This document shows, in pieces, positions 8,956-18,860 of a stretch of DNA of 64,000 bases. The stretch is from Brevibacillus laterosporus DSM 25 (GTDB lineage Bacteria > Bacillota > Bacilli > Brevibacillales > Brevibacillaceae). Position numbers and translations under genes: made by a program. The first letter of the stretch is position 1, and each line of letters begins with the position of its first letter. The stretch spans positions 1,864,001 through 1,928,000 of the forward strand of contig NZ_CP017705.1 of assembly GCF_002706795.1 (NCBI RefSeq), written 5' to 3'. Below the pieces are notes generated by a model. The model saw nothing but the letters and a program-made list of their open reading frames with translations, searched no databases and was not told the DNA's origin.

Positions 8956-9840
8956 TTAATTGTGTAGTCGATAGCCAACAATAATCCGATCTATTCCCGC
9001 CAAATCAGGATAAATGAATACTTCATCAATGGCGCCTGATTCCTTCATAAGTTGAGCTACTGCCTCTGCCTGATAGATTCCTACTTCAAAAGCCACCAGT
9101 GCAGTCGGTGCCAACAATCGTGGTAATGCTTCACAAATTCTACGATAGAAAATATAGCCGTCTGTTCCTCCATCAAGAGCTAAACGTGGTTCATAGCCAA
9201 GAACTTCCTTGTCCAATTCGTCCACATCAGTACTTGGAATATAGGGTGGGTTAGACACTAAGATGTCTACACGCTCGCCCGTGTCGAGGATTGGCTCAAC
9301 TAAATCACCTTGTATAAAACGAACTCTTTCTGCTACATCTAATCGCTCAGCATTTTTCTTGGCAATCGCTATAGCGTCCAAAGAAATATCTACAGTCGCT
9401 AGTTGCCAATTCGGTTTTTCCGCTGCCAGCGTTAGCGTGATTGCCCCACTGCCCGTTCCAAAATCCACAACAGATAAAGGCTGCTCTGGACTCCAAAATC
9501 GTTGGGAATGCAAGAGGACCTGTTCAATTAATAACTCTGTTTCTGGACGTGGAATCAGTACACCTGGTGCTACAATAAAATCACGCCCATAAAAGTTTTG
9601 TTCACCCAAGATGTACTGAATAGGTTCATGAGCAGCTCTTCGTTCAAGTAACACTCGAATAGAAGCTATCTCATCAGCATTAATCGGGTCAGGCATAGAT
9701 GCTAAGAAACTCGCCCGATTCATTCTGAGTACATGACGAATAATTAATTCAGCTTCAAACCGTGGATCTTTCGTACCGGCTTCTCCTAAAAAGGAAGAAG
9801 CCCAGAGCAGGGCTTCTCTCACATTATTCATTGAATTCAT
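8956..9840 (-). CDS. prmC: Peptide chain release factor N5-glutamine methyltransferase
   Basis: Methylates the GGQ glutamine of RF1 and RF2 using SAM. The 294 residues contain the N-terminal helical domain, the SAM site VVDFGTGSGAITLTLA near residue 110, and the catalytic VSNPPYIPS near residue 185. Start is uncertain: ATG 9840 follows directly on the prfA stop, ATG 9855 overlaps prfA by 14 nt and ATG 9831 is also possible; none has a strong ribosome site, consistent with coupling to prfA. Pairing with its substrate gene prfA is the usual order. Confidence 0.93.
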   Translation of the reverse strand: MNSMNNVREALLWASSFLGEAGTKDPRFEAELIIRHVLRMNRASFLASMPDPINADEIASIRVLLERRAAHEPIQYILGEQNFYGRDFIVAPGVLIPRPETELLIEQVLLHSQRFWSPEQPLSVVDFGTGSGAITLTLAAEKPNWQLATVDISLDAIAIAKKNAERLDVAERVRFIQGDLVEPILDTGERVDILVSNPPYIPSTDVDELDKEVLGYEPRLALDGGTDGYIFYRRICEALPRLLAPTALVAFEVGIYQAEAVAQLMKESGAIDEVFIYPDLAGIDRIIVGYRLHN

Positions 9841-9841
9841 C

Positions 9842-10915
9842 TTATGCGCTGGCATCGTTTTTCATTAGCTCCGTTTGCTCGTGCATAATGAGATTATCAA
9901 TGATTTCATCCATATCTCCATCTAGAATATTTTCCAGACGATGTAGCGTTAAACCAATGCGGTGATCAGTTACGCGGCTTTGTGGGAAGTTATAGGTACG
10001 AATACGTTCACTACGGTCACCAGTACCCACTAAGGATTTACGGTTCGCATCAATTTCAGCATTCGCTTGTTGGCGATAGAAATCAGACAAACGAGCACGC
10101 AGAATTTTTAATGCTTTATCCTTATTGGAATGCTGAGACTTCTCATCCTGACAAGATACCATGATACCAGTCGGTAGGTGAGTAACACGCACCGCTGATT
10201 TCGTAGTATTAACAGACTGTCCACCCGCACCACTGGAACAGAACGTGTCAATACGAATATCTTTATCACTAATTTCAACGTCCACTTCTTCAACCTCAGG
10301 TAATACAAGAACTGTAGCTGTGGACGTATGAATACGACCGCCAGACTCTGTAGACGGAATGCGCTGTACACGATGTGCACCGCTCTCAAATTTAAGTTTG
10401 CTATAAGCACCTCTGCCATTCACAGCAAACACGACCTCTTTAAATCCACCAATATCTGTTTCATTCGCTTCCATTACGTCGATTTTGAACCCATGACGCT
10501 CTGCAAAACGAGTGTACATTCGATATAAGCTTGAAGCAAATAAAGCCGCCTCATCTCCACCTGCTGCACCACGAATTTCAACAATAACGTTTTTATCATC
10601 GTTCGGGTCTTTCGGCAATAGTAAGATTTTCAGACGATTTTCCAGCTCTTCCTTACTTTTGGACAGTTCAGCGATCTCCATCTTAACCATCTCACGCATC
10701 TCATCGTCCAATTTTTCTTCAAACATAGCCTTAGAATCATCAAGTTGAGTAAGAACAGATTTATATTCACGGTACGCGGTGACCATATCTTCCAAAGAAG
10801 ATTGTTCTTTGGAGAGCTCACGTAGCTTTTTTGTATCACTAATTACGTCGGGGTCACACAAAAGGTTTGTAACTTCTTCGTAACGCTCTTCAACAGCAGA
10901 TAGGCGTTTAAACAT
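9842..10915 (-). CDS. prfA: Peptide chain release factor 1
   Basis: Recognises UAA and UAG stop codons and triggers peptidyl-tRNA hydrolysis. The 357 residues carry [15 protein letters not shown] (the GGQ loop near residue 230) and [12 protein letters not shown]. The codon-reading PxT loop is seen as [12 protein letters not shown] nearby and the N-terminal domain is a helical bundle rich in charged residues. Followed immediately by prmC, whose product modifies the GGQ glutamine. Confidence 0.97.
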   Translation of the reverse strand: MFKRLSAVEERYEEVTNLLCDPDVISDTKKLRELSKEQSSLEDMVTAYREYKSVLTQLDDSKAMFEEKLDDEMREMVKMEIAELSKSKEELENRLKILLLPKDPNDDKNVIVEIRGAAGGDEAALFASSLYRMYTRFAERHGFKIDVMEANETDIGGFKEVVFAVNGRGAYSKLKFESGAHRVQRIPSTESGGRIHTSTATVLVLPEVEEVDVEISDKDIRIDTFCSSGAGGQSVNTTKSAVRVTHLPTGIMVSCQDEKSQHSNKDKALKILRARLSDFYRQQANAEIDANRKSLVGTGDRSERIRTYNFPQSRVTDHRIGLTLHRLENILDGDMDEIIDNLIMHEQTELMKNDASA

Positions 10916-11057
10916 AGCTTCTCACCCCATTTTTCCCAATTTCCTGTAAGCTTTTTATATACAAGCTATAAATCAATGCATAACATCAAAATTATAGTAG
11001 ATTTCGCTTTGAAAGTCAAAGGATTTGCCTATCAGCTCTATACATCACAGAAAGAAA

Positions 11058-11079
11058 AACTCGGCTTACTTACCGAGTT
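11058..11079 (-). terminator. Intrinsic terminator after lipoprotein gene
   Basis: Seven-base-pair stem AACTCGG with CCGAGTT and an 8-nt loop. It is T-rich on the minus side (TTTTTCTTTC) and also on the plus side, 14 nt past the gene's stop. Confidence 0.85.
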
Positions 11080-11092
11080 TTTTACACCTTCA

Positions 11093-11548
11093 CTATGAAT
11101 GATATCCATCGTAGGAAGTTACATGAAAATCGTAGCGCCCACTCTTTTTATGCAAGGCATCTATGACATGATGCTCAATCTTACGAGCTTCTGCAGCCGT
11201 CACGTTCCGCTTGAGATCAAGTGTGACATACACATCTTTTTCTCGGATCGTGATACGCGCATTTTCTACACCTTGAACCCTCTTCGCCTCTTGTTCCATT
11301 TCCTGAAGCAATTGGGAGGCTGTTTTTTTTTCACCCATAGTCTTATATGGCTTTTGCTCTTTTGGAACCTGCTGTAGCTTCTGTTGTTGTCGCATCGATT
11401 GGTTAATAGGCTGCTTTTTTTCCTGCTGTTGTACTTTAGGCTGAGAAGATGAAGCACACCCACCTATCACCACCCCTAGAACAACACAACTCACAATCAA
11501 GCTTTTACTTAAGAATAGGCTTGTACCATTTTTGCTTTCTTTTATCAA
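11093..11548 (-). CDS. YhcN/YlaJ-type sporulation lipoprotein
   Basis: A secreted lipoprotein of about 151 residues. A hydrophobic signal segment ends in a lipobox (VVIGGC), so the mature protein should begin at that Cys and be membrane anchored. A Gln/Lys-rich linker follows, then a compact domain with VENARITIREKDVYVTLDL and AEARKIEHHVIDALHK, typical of the YhcN/YlaJ spore lipoprotein family. The likely start is TTG 11548, eight nt after GGAGG; GTG 11557 overlaps that site. The exact role in spores is not known from sequence. Confidence 0.75.
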   Translation of the reverse strand: MIKESKNGTSLFLSKSLIVSCVVLGVVIGGCASSSQPKVQQQEKKQPINQSMRQQQKLQQVPKEQKPYKTMGEKKTASQLLQEMEQEAKRVQGVENARITIREKDVYVTLDLKRNVTAAEARKIEHHVIDALHKKSGRYDFHVTSYDGYHS

Positions 11549-11606
11549 AAAAGCCACCTCCCGCTTTGCCTAGTGTGTGCAAGCACTCCCACACCCATGC
11601 AAAAAA

Positions 11607-11622
11607 AGAGATAGCTCTCTCT
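11607..11622 (-). terminator. Weak intrinsic terminator after tdk
   Basis: Short stem AGAGA with TCTCT and a 6-nt loop, followed on the minus strand by seven T. It starts 10 nt past the tdk stop. Confidence 0.5.
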
Positions 11623-11631
11623 ATTACGTTG

Positions 11632-12240
11632 TTACTTACAATTGTCGAAATCAACAGGCAAGGTTTTTGGAAGCCCAGGCGGCTGATAGTAGTGTCTACG
11701 ACAAACACTACTATAGGTTTCTTCTCCACCTATTTGAATCGTTTCCCCTGTGTAAACCGGTTTACCTTGCTGGAATTTTAGAATATGTGTCGCTTTTTTA
11801 TTACAGAAAACACATACTGTTTTAATTTCCTCAATCTTATCAGCTTCACAGAGCAAAGCTTGACTGCCAGGAAATAATTGATTTTTAAAGTCTTTTAAAA
11901 GTCCGTATACGATAACAGGGATATTTAATTCATCTACAATTCTCGCCAATTGCCTTACATGTTCTTCCGATAAAAACTGCCCCTCATCTACTAATACACA
12001 ATGAGGTTTCTCTTGCTCTTCTTTTACAACCCGATACAGATCAGTGGTATTCTGAATCGGAAATGCCTCTCGTGAAATCCCGACTCTGGACGCTACCATC
12101 CCTACACCATAACGGTCATCAATTTCCGGTGTGAATACCATTACCTTCTTACCGGATTGTTCATAGTTATGTGCTACTGTTAGCAATTGAATAGACTTGG
12201 ATGCGTTCATTGCACCATATCGAAAATACAATTGAGCCAC
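11632..12240 (-). CDS. tdk: Thymidine kinase
   Basis: ATP-dependent phosphorylation of thymidine (salvage). From GTG 12240 the product is 202 residues and begins MAQLYFRYGAMNASKS, which lines up with the start of E. coli Tdk; the GTG is preceded by AGGGAG at 8 nt, while the longer frame to 12303 lacks any ribosome site. Seen: the P-loop variant AMNASKS, the FTPEIDDRYG segment, LVDEGQFL with the catalytic Glu, and the zinc Cys pair VCVFCNKKA plus a later Cys/His. It precedes the lipoprotein gene. Confidence 0.95.
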   Translation of the reverse strand: MAQLYFRYGAMNASKSIQLLTVAHNYEQSGKKVMVFTPEIDDRYGVGMVASRVGISREAFPIQNTTDLYRVVKEEQEKPHCVLVDEGQFLSEEHVRQLARIVDELNIPVIVYGLLKDFKNQLFPGSQALLCEADKIEEIKTVCVFCNKKATHILKFQQGKPVYTGETIQIGGEETYSSVCRRHYYQPPGLPKTLPVDFDNCK

Positions 12241-12326
12241 TCCGCATTCTCCCTCTGTCGCCATTCTTTTCTTCGTTTCCGTTCCAAGCAACTGTAACAT
12301 CATATCACTTTATGGGAGGATCGCCA

Positions 12327-12410
12327 ATGGAGAGATATAGTCAAAGCACCTCTTACGAACAAAAAAGCTCTATCATAACAACAAGCCCAGGTAGAATGAC
12401 TTCCACCTGA
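12327..12410 (+). CDS. Possible 27-residue small protein (unrecognised)
   Basis: A plus-strand frame ATG to TGA encoding MERYSQSTSYEQ followed by 15 Ser/Thr-rich residues. It is preceded by GGGAGGA at 6-nt spacing, and its last codons form the arms of a hairpin followed by at least eight T on the plus strand (12383-12422). It lies opposite to its neighbours, between tdk and rpmE. No family is recognised and no convincing promoter is seen upstream, so expression is uncertain. Confidence 0.25.
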   Translation: MERYSQSTSYEQKSSIITTSPGRMTST

Positions 12411-12414
12411 GCTT
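12383..12414. terminator. Bidirectional hairpin between rpmE and tdk
   Basis: Ten-base-pair stem (AAGCCCAGGT and ACCTGAGCTT on plus, with one mismatch that is G-U on minus). The T run after it is strong on the plus strand and only mixed (GTTGTTATG) on the minus strand, so it ends rpmE transcripts modestly and any plus-strand transcript well. Confidence 0.65.
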
Positions 12415-12430
12415 TGTTTTTTTCCTATAA

Positions 12431-12631
12431 TTAGGAAAGATTGTATTTGCGTTTGAAACGATCTACACGGCCGCCAGCATCGATAAACTTTTGTTTACCA
12501 GTGTAAAACGGATGGCAAGCGGAGCAAACCTCTACGCGAAGGACATCTTTTACAGAGCCGGATTCGAACTCATTGCCACATGCGCAAGTTACTTTAACCG
12601 TTTTGTAGTTTGGATGAATACCTTGTTTCAT
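12431..12631 (-). CDS. rpmE: 50S ribosomal protein L31 (zinc form)
   Basis: A 66-residue ribosomal protein starting [10 protein letters not shown]. The zinc ligands are visible as CAC (residues 16 and 18) and CSAC (residues 36 and 39), so this is the zinc-containing RpmE rather than the zinc-free YtiA type. ATG 12631 follows GGAAAGAGG. In B. subtilis it lies next to rho; here a radical SAM gene and a LysM/M23 gene are inserted between them. Confidence 0.97.
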   Translation of the reverse strand: MKQGIHPNYKTVKVTCACGNEFESGSVKDVLRVEVCSACHPFYTGKQKFIDAGGRVDRFKRKYNLS

Positions 12632-12753
12632 CTCTATGCACCTCTTTCCGCCCTGAATCGTTTGCCGAATCAGAGTTATATAAAACACATAAATGAATAG
12701 TATCACGTCTATGTGTCTATTGCAACCATACTGACTTGATTGGAAACAAAAGT

Positions 12754-14019
12754 CTAATTGCTATTTTTCTGCCTGCGTTGGTACTCAGGAGGCACATGTG
12801 TAAACGATCCAATCACCACATCAGGTAATTCCTGTTGATAGATTTCAATCGCCTGCTTCATGCCAAATATTTCTCCTTGGGCTTTTGGAATCATGTCTAA
12901 ATAGCTTTCTGGATCAATATTTAGATTGCGCAATTGAATTAACTTAATACCTGTCCGCTTGATAAATTCAATCATTGCTTCCATCTCCTCTTCCCGATCA
13001 AATACACCTGGGAAGCACAGATAGTTAATGGATGTGTAGACACCCTGACTCGTAGCATACTCAGCAGAGCGAGCCACATTTTCTAGCGTATAGCCTCGCG
13101 GACGATAATAAGCATTGTAATGCTCCTCAATTGCGCTGATTGTACTAATTCGCATGAGATCAAGACCTGCATCAACAATTCCTCTAATATGATCAGTTAA
13201 TCCAGCATTTGTATTAATATTGATGTAGCCCATGTTCGTACGTTCACGAACGCGTCGCATTGCAGGAATAATAATCGACGCCATAGTAGATGGCTCACCT
13301 TCACACCCTTGTCCAAAACTAATAATGCTTTCTGGGGTTTGTAGGTGATGCAACATTACCTCTACCAGCTCGTCCTCCGTCGGTTTAAAGTTCATACGGG
13401 TTTGAGGAGAAGGGAAGCCACTATCATCTGGTTGCTCCGAGATACAGCCATAGCAACCAGCATTACAGGTTTTAGATACTGGTAAGCTACCTTCCCAACG
13501 GTGGAAAAAGTTGTTGGATGCGGTTAAACACTCATATTCTAACGCACAGTGAGACAAATGCTGCAAAATTCTATTTTCTGGAAATTGCTTGAGAGTATCA
13601 TCTACCTTGCCACGCAACTCTTCCATTGGAAAATTATCTGGATTCCAATTATGTGGTTCATCACTTTTTCGAGCAGCCACCCAAAAAGCATCGTCTTTCC
13701 AAACGACTGCTGTGTAACCAAATAGAGGAAATTTACTTTCTTTGTTTGTTTTGATGTAACCAGGAAGTAATAAGCGTGTAAAACCTTGCGGGATCAACGC
13801 TCCTACCGCAGTATAACCATCTAGCTTAGTCATTTTACCGGTGTTCTCATCCATTCCGACCGGAACCGTATCAGGCAAACTAACCAATGTAGAACCCTCT
13901 GGTAGAGGAATCAATTCTTCCTCTAGTATCTCCGTTAGGATGTCGCCGTTTCTGGCAATCGCCAGAACAGCATGATGGTCATACACCTGGCCTTTTTTAT
14001 CTGCATACACCAAATACAT
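12754..14019 (-). CDS. Radical SAM protein of unknown substrate
   Basis: A 421-residue cytoplasmic protein. The cluster motif is CNAGCYGC (CX3CX2C) near residue 190, preceded by PVSKT, followed by [11 protein letters not shown] (SAM-binding region) and INTNAGL. About 180 residues precede the radical SAM core with no motif I can name ([13 protein letters not shown] at the start), and the C-terminus lacks an obvious SPASM cysteine set. Substrate is unknown. It reads in the same direction as rpmE and its neighbours, with no terminator seen on either side. Confidence 0.8.
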   Translation of the reverse strand: MYLVYADKKGQVYDHHAVLAIARNGDILTEILEEELIPLPEGSTLVSLPDTVPVGMDENTGKMTKLDGYTAVGALIPQGFTRLLLPGYIKTNKESKFPLFGYTAVVWKDDAFWVAARKSDEPHNWNPDNFPMEELRGKVDDTLKQFPENRILQHLSHCALEYECLTASNNFFHRWEGSLPVSKTCNAGCYGCISEQPDDSGFPSPQTRMNFKPTEDELVEVMLHHLQTPESIISFGQGCEGEPSTMASIIIPAMRRVRERTNMGYININTNAGLTDHIRGIVDAGLDLMRISTISAIEEHYNAYYRPRGYTLENVARSAEYATSQGVYTSINYLCFPGVFDREEEMEAMIEFIKRTGIKLIQLRNLNIDPESYLDMIPKAQGEIFGMKQAIEIYQQELPDVVIGSFTHVPPEYQRRQKNSN

Positions 14020-14089
14020 GAATTACATCCGCCTCTCTTTCTGCTGGTGACAATTGTAGCGTATACAGAGAGCATTGTAAACGTGGAGA

Positions 14090-14992
14090 CTACTTCCGTA
14101 AATAGCGCATAGGATTTAGAGGAATGTCATCCTGCCTTACTTCAAAATGAAGGTGGTAGTCAGTAGAATCCCCCGTTTTCCCCATAAAGCCAAGCACATC
14201 TCCTTGATGCACATATTGCCCAGCTACAACATTAATTTTGCGCATGTGCGCATAAAAGGTTTGTAATCCATTACCATGATCCAACACTACCATTCGTCCA
14301 TATCCACTACGAATTGCCCCAGCCTCTACTACAAATCCCTCTTTTGCTGCCATAATAGGCGTATTACCTCGCCGTTCATTCCATAGATCTACGCCTTTAT
14401 GCATTTTACCCCATCGTGATCCAAAATCACTTGTTACAGTCGGTGCTGGAATCGGCCACTCCATCACACGATTTAGATTTATGCTTCTACTAGCTACCTG
14501 TGCCATTTGTCTTCGCATTTCAACCGTTCCTGCTAATGCAGATTCACTAGCTTCTACTGGTATCGTTAAACGCTGTCCCTGATAAAGACAATCTGGGATC
14601 GCCTTGAGCAAAGGATTGCGATTTATAATCTCGTCTTTGGATACTTGATATCTGTTAGCAATACGTTCTAACGATTCACCAGCTTCTACTGTGTGGGTCA
14701 TCTCCTTTTTACCGATCACTAGCTTCATCCCAATTCCAACCATATTAGGATTCCTTAGTTTATTATCCTGAATCAACTGCTGTAGCGTAATTCCATATTG
14801 TTCCGATATACGAGAGAGCGTGTCCCCTTTTTGAACGGTGTACGAAGTGATGGCACGCTTGCTTTTAGCCTTATTGACCTCAATAGACGAGTACGGATTA
14901 AACACCTCAAACAGAGTTTGTTCCACGACGGCTTGTTTTGCTTCCCCACTACTTTTCCACTCAGTAATAAGCGTTGGGTGATTGGCATCCAT
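14090..14992 (-). CDS. LysM and M23 peptidase domain protein
   Basis: A 300-residue protein with two LysM domains (YTVQKGDTLSRISEQYGI at about 48-92 and HTVEAGESLERIANRYQV at about 97-143) and a C-terminal M23 endopeptidase domain (SDFGSRWGKMHKGVDL with the first zinc His/Asp, HLHFEVR near the end). This fits a peptidoglycan hydrolase or, as in spore proteins with LysM, a coat or cortex factor. ATG 14992 follows GGGGAGG. There is no signal peptide in the 47 residues before the first LysM, which is odd for a wall hydrolase and hints at a role inside the mother cell or release by lysis. Confidence 0.85.
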   Translation of the reverse strand: MDANHPTLITEWKSSGEAKQAVVEQTLFEVFNPYSSIEVNKAKSKRAITSYTVQKGDTLSRISEQYGITLQQLIQDNKLRNPNMVGIGMKLVIGKKEMTHTVEAGESLERIANRYQVSKDEIINRNPLLKAIPDCLYQGQRLTIPVEASESALAGTVEMRRQMAQVASRSINLNRVMEWPIPAPTVTSDFGSRWGKMHKGVDLWNERRGNTPIMAAKEGFVVEAGAIRSGYGRMVVLDHGNGLQTFYAHMRKINVVAGQYVHQGDVLGFMGKTGDSTDYHLHFEVRQDDIPLNPMRYLRK

Positions 14993-15049
14993 CCGGGTAA
15001 CCTCCCCTCATGTGCATATGACTATTTTATGCGCCAATCTAAAAAAAAT

Positions 15050-15071
15050 GACGGGGGATTAACCCGCCGTC
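15050..15071 (-). terminator. Intrinsic terminator overlapping the rho stop codon
   Basis: Minus strand GACGG-C-GGG, loop TTAAT, CCC-CCGTC (one bulged C) then A and eight T. The rho TAA stop lies in the loop, so the last codons of rho encode the ascending arm. Confidence 0.85.
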
Positions 15072-16351
15072 GTTGATGTTGTATATGTTTTACCTTTTGA
15101 TGTCTTTGAAGGGTTGATGCTATCAAGGCCTTGTAAAAATTCCTCGTTCGTTTTAGAATCGCCTAATTTTTTCAAGAAAGTTTCCACAAAATCATGACTT
15201 TCGCTCATGTTCTTACGAATTAACCACAGCTTATCCAATTCTTCTTTGGACAAAAGCATTTCTTCCCGACGTGTACCAGATCGTCTAATATCGATAGCTG
15301 GGAATATTCGGCGCTCTGCCAATTTACGATCCAAATGCAATTCCATATTGCCTGTCCCTTTAAACTCTTCATAAATAACGTCGTCCATACGTGACCCAGT
15401 TTCCACCAAAGCAGTAGCCAAAATTGTTAAGCTACCACCCTCTTCAACATTACGAGCCGAACCGAAGAATCTTTTCGGGCGATGGAAGGCTGCAGGATCA
15501 ATACCACCAGACAGCGTACGGCCACTTGGAGGAATTACCAAGTTATAGGCACGGGCCAAACGGGTAATGGAATCTAAGAGAATGACAACATCCTTCTTAT
15601 GCTCTACTAAGCGTTTTGCTCGTTCCAAAACCAGTTCTGCAACTTTAATGTGGTTCTCCGGTACCTCGTCAAAGGTAGAAGCAATAACCTCACCTTTAAC
15701 AGAGCGTTGCATATCTGTTACTTCCTCTGGACGCTCATCAATAAGCAAAACAAATAGATGAATATCTGGGTTATTAGCAGAAATGCTATTAGCAATTTCC
15801 TTTAGCAACATCGTCTTACCAGCCTTAGGTGGCGCTACAATCAATCCGCGCTGTCCCAGACCAACAGGTGCTATCATATCCATCAACCGAACAGAAAGCT
15901 TAGTAGGTGACGTTTCCAACGCAAGTTTTTCTTGAGGATACAGCGGTGTTAAGGCGGGGAAATGCAGTCTTTCGGATGCCATCTCAGGGTCTTGACCGTT
16001 AACAGCTTCTACTTGCAATAATCCGAAGTAACGTTCTGTTTCTTTCGGCGCTCTTGCTTTTCCTGATACTAAATCTCCATTCCTTAAATCAAAACGTCGA
16101 ATTTGGGACTGGGAAATATAAATATCTTCGGGGCTAGGTAAATAATTGATAGGGCGAAGGAAACCAAACCCTTCCGGTAAGATTTCCAACACACCTTCCA
16201 TAAACATAAGCCCATCTCGCTCAGCCTGAGCTCGTAATATGGCAAAGATTAATTCTTTCTTTTTAAGTTGTGAGTAATAAGGAATTTGAAAGTCTTTTGC
16301 CAACTTATACAAATCGGTTAATTTCTTTTCTTCTAATTCTGATAAAAGCAC
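15059..16351 (-). CDS. rho: Transcription termination factor Rho
   Basis: Hexameric RNA-dependent ATPase that ends transcription. The 430 residues show the N-terminal helix bundle ([17 protein letters not shown]), the cold-shock RNA-binding domain ([18 protein letters not shown]) and the ATPase core with Walker [15 protein letters not shown] near residue 175 and Walker [17 protein letters not shown]. The Q loop/R loop region follows. GTG 16351 has GGTGG at 8 nt. Synteny glpX, rho, rpmE is as in B. subtilis. Confidence 0.97.
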   Translation of the reverse strand: MLLSELEEKKLTDLYKLAKDFQIPYYSQLKKKELIFAILRAQAERDGLMFMEGVLEILPEGFGFLRPINYLPSPEDIYISQSQIRRFDLRNGDLVSGKARAPKETERYFGLLQVEAVNGQDPEMASERLHFPALTPLYPQEKLALETSPTKLSVRLMDMIAPVGLGQRGLIVAPPKAGKTMLLKEIANSISANNPDIHLFVLLIDERPEEVTDMQRSVKGEVIASTFDEVPENHIKVAELVLERAKRLVEHKKDVVILLDSITRLARAYNLVIPPSGRTLSGGIDPAAFHRPKRFFGSARNVEEGGSLTILATALVETGSRMDDVIYEEFKGTGNMELHLDRKLAERRIFPAIDIRRSGTRREEMLLSKEELDKLWLIRKNMSESHDFVETFLKKLGDSKTNEEFLQGLDSINPSKTSKGKTYTTSTTAG

Positions 16352-16405
16352 GTATTATTCCACCACTCTTTGCACTTTCTACTATTATTATTTCCTAAAA
16401 ATTAC

Positions 16406-17368
16406 CTATAATACTAAGCCAGGTTTCTTTTCTAAGCGGTGGTTACCTTCAATGAAACGAATCGTTCCAGTCTTGGCCCTCATTACCACAGAATGTGTTG
16501 TCGCTCTCATTCCCTGAAAACGAACACCTCGTAGCAATTCTCCATCCGTAACACCCGTAGCTGCAAAAATGGCATCGTCTCCTTTAACCAACTGATCCAT
16601 ATGCAAAACCTGGTGCGGGTTAGTTAGGCCCATCTTCAAACATCGTTGCAATTCTTCATCATTCTGAGGCAATAACTTGCCCTGAATTTCTCCACCTAAA
16701 CATTTTAGAGCTACCGCTGCTAAAACCCCTTCAGGAGCTCCACCTGATCCAAAAAGAATATCCACACCTGTATCAGGAAAGGCAGTATTAATCGCTGCCG
16801 CTACATCTCCATCAGGAATTAATTTTATACGCGCTCCAGCTGCACGAATCTCTTCAATAATGCGACTGTGCCGATCCCTATCTAGCACACAGGCAACCAG
16901 ATCGCTCATATCTTTTCCATTAGCTAAAGCGACTGCTTTTAAATTATCACGTATTGGAGCATCAATGTCTACTTTCCCTACTGCATTGGGGCCTACCGCA
17001 ATTTTTTCCATGTACATGTCAGGTGCATGCAATAAATTGCCTCTATCAGCAATCGCAATGACAGAGATAGCATTCCATGTACCTTTGGCTACTATGTTAG
17101 TACCCTCAAGTGGATCAACTGCAACATCTACGAAAGGTGGCACTCCCTGACCTAATCTTTCCCCAATGTAGAGCATAGGCGCTTCATCCATTTCGCCTTC
17201 CCCTATTACTACAACACCATCCATGGGTATATTTTCAAATTCAGATCGCATCGCTTGCGTTGCTGCCCCATCTGCTTCATCCTTTTTACCCGTACCCATC
17301 CATCTTGCGGAAGCCAAAGCGGCCGCTTCCGTTACACGAACCAATTCAAGTGTGAGACTGCGCTCCAT
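16406..17368 (-). CDS. glpX: Fructose-1,6-bisphosphatase class II
   Basis: Hydrolyses fructose 1,6-bisphosphate to fructose 6-phosphate in gluconeogenesis. The product is 320 residues from ATG 17368, which follows GGAGG at 9 nt; the frame to 17386 would overlap that site. The metal site signature [15 protein letters not shown] and VDPLEGTN are present, as is [13 protein letters not shown]. It starts 14 nt past the murA2 stop, suggesting an operon of central carbon and wall genes. Confidence 0.96.
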   Translation of the reverse strand: MERSLTLELVRVTEAAALASARWMGTGKKDEADGAATQAMRSEFENIPMDGVVVIGEGEMDEAPMLYIGERLGQGVPPFVDVAVDPLEGTNIVAKGTWNAISVIAIADRGNLLHAPDMYMEKIAVGPNAVGKVDIDAPIRDNLKAVALANGKDMSDLVACVLDRDRHSRIIEEIRAAGARIKLIPDGDVAAAINTAFPDTGVDILFGSGGAPEGVLAAVALKCLGGEIQGKLLPQNDEELQRCLKMGLTNPHQVLHMDQLVKGDDAIFAATGVTDGELLRGVRFQGMRATTHSVVMRAKTGTIRFIEGNHRLEKKPGLVL

Positions 17369-17382
17369 CTCGATTGTCCTCC

Positions 17383-18654
17383 TCATTTTTGTTCGGCTTC
17401 ATGCAGCTTTTCTCGCGTAACTCTGGCACCAAGATTTTGAAGTTTCTGTACCAAATTTTCATAACCTCTGTCGATATGTCCAAGTCCCTCAACTTCTGTA
17501 GTTCCTTGTGCAAGTAAGCCTGCTATTACTAAAGCTGCTCCCGCTCGTAAATCAGAAGCTACTACCTTTGCGCCCATCAATTTAGAGGGTCCCTCCAACA
17601 CAGCGGATCGCCCTTCAATTTTTAGTGTTGCTCCCATGCGCCTCAATTCGTCTGCATGCCGGAACCTAGCACTATATATATTATCAGTGACAATACTTGT
17701 TCCTTTTGATTGTGTTAATAATGTGGTCATAGGTTGTTGTAAGTCAGTAGGAAATCCAGGATATGGACTTGTTTTAATGTCGACTGCACGATAATTTTTA
17801 TGTCCGATGACTCGGATTGTATCGTCACCTTCGATTATTTCCACACCTATTTCACGAAGTTTAGCCGAAACGGGTTCCATGTGCTTCGAAATAACATTTT
17901 CTAACGTCACATCTCCACCGGTTGCAGCAGCAGCAATCATATACGTTCCGGCTTCGATACGGTCTGGTATTATAGTATGTCGGCAACCGCGCAATTTGTC
18001 TACACCTTGAATACGAATTACATCTGTTCCCGCACCAGATATCTTAGCACCCATATTGTTTAATAATGTTGCTACGTCTACAATCTCTGGTTCATGTGCA
18101 GCGTTTTCAATTGTTGTGATTCCTTCCGCATAGACCGCAGCCAACATGATGTTAATAGTAGCGCCTACACTAACCAAATCCATATAAATACGTGCGCCCT
18201 TCAAACGCTCCGCACGAATAATCATAACACCTTTTCGATTTTCAACAACTGCACCAAGGGCTTCAAAACCTTTTATATGCAAATCAACCGGTCTTGGTCC
18301 TAAATCACAGCCACCTGGCAATCCAATTTGAGCTTCTTTAAACTTGCCAAGCAGTGCACCCCATAAATAATAAGAAGCACGTAATTTTTTTACCTTACCA
18401 TTCGGCATAAATGTTTCTGAGATAGGACGTCCATCAACTTCTATCCAATCATCCTCAAACAAAACATCTGCCCCCATCTCCCGAAGGAGCTCTACATATA
18501 CTTCCACATCCTCAATATGTGGCAAATTCTCAATGACAACAGGTCCGTCAGCGAGAATCGCAGCGGGAATTAACGCAACAGCACTATTCTTTGCACCGCT
18601 AATCCCTACTTTTCCACACAATGGGATTCCACCCTGTATTAGCAATTTATCCAT
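17383..18654 (-). CDS. murA2: UDP-N-acetylglucosamine 1-carboxyvinyltransferase, second paralog type
   Basis: Transfers enolpyruvate from PEP to UDP-GlcNAc, the first committed peptidoglycan step. The 423 residues contain the active-site loop [15 protein letters not shown], whose Cys is the residue alkylated by fosfomycin, and [27 protein letters not shown] near the C-terminal half. Its place between fbaA/tal and glpX is that of B. subtilis murZ (murAB), the secondary paralog, so the main murA should lie elsewhere. Confidence 0.95.
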   Translation of the reverse strand: MDKLLIQGGIPLCGKVGISGAKNSAVALIPAAILADGPVVIENLPHIEDVEVYVELLREMGADVLFEDDWIEVDGRPISETFMPNGKVKKLRASYYLWGALLGKFKEAQIGLPGGCDLGPRPVDLHIKGFEALGAVVENRKGVMIIRAERLKGARIYMDLVSVGATINIMLAAVYAEGITTIENAAHEPEIVDVATLLNNMGAKISGAGTDVIRIQGVDKLRGCRHTIIPDRIEAGTYMIAAAATGGDVTLENVISKHMEPVSAKLREIGVEIIEGDDTIRVIGHKNYRAVDIKTSPYPGFPTDLQQPMTTLLTQSKGTSIVTDNIYSARFRHADELRRMGATLKIEGRSAVLEGPSKLMGAKVVASDLRAGAALVIAGLLAQGTTEVEGLGHIDRGYENLVQKLQNLGARVTREKLHEAEQK

Positions 18655-18821
18655 ACATTTAATCTCCCTAAATGATGTTCTTGCACCTATTCAGAATATA
18701 CCCTCTATTGCAGATAGTCTAGTCCTTCATGTTTTGCAGGCTGTAAATCAACCTTATTATCATTACATGTTTAATGGGCAAAAAGAGAAAACGAGGATAG
18801 AAGAGGTCATTAAGGTAAAGA

Positions 18822-18848
18822 AGCACCTTCTCCACTGGAAAAGGTGCT
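18822..18848 (-). terminator. Intrinsic terminator after tal
   Basis: Twelve-base-pair stem AGCACCTTTTCC with GGAGAAGGTGCT (one G-U) and a 3-nt loop, minus tail TCTTTACC. It is 13 nt past the stop and separates tal from murA2. Confidence 0.75.
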
Positions 18849-18860
18849 CTTCGGTTTAAA

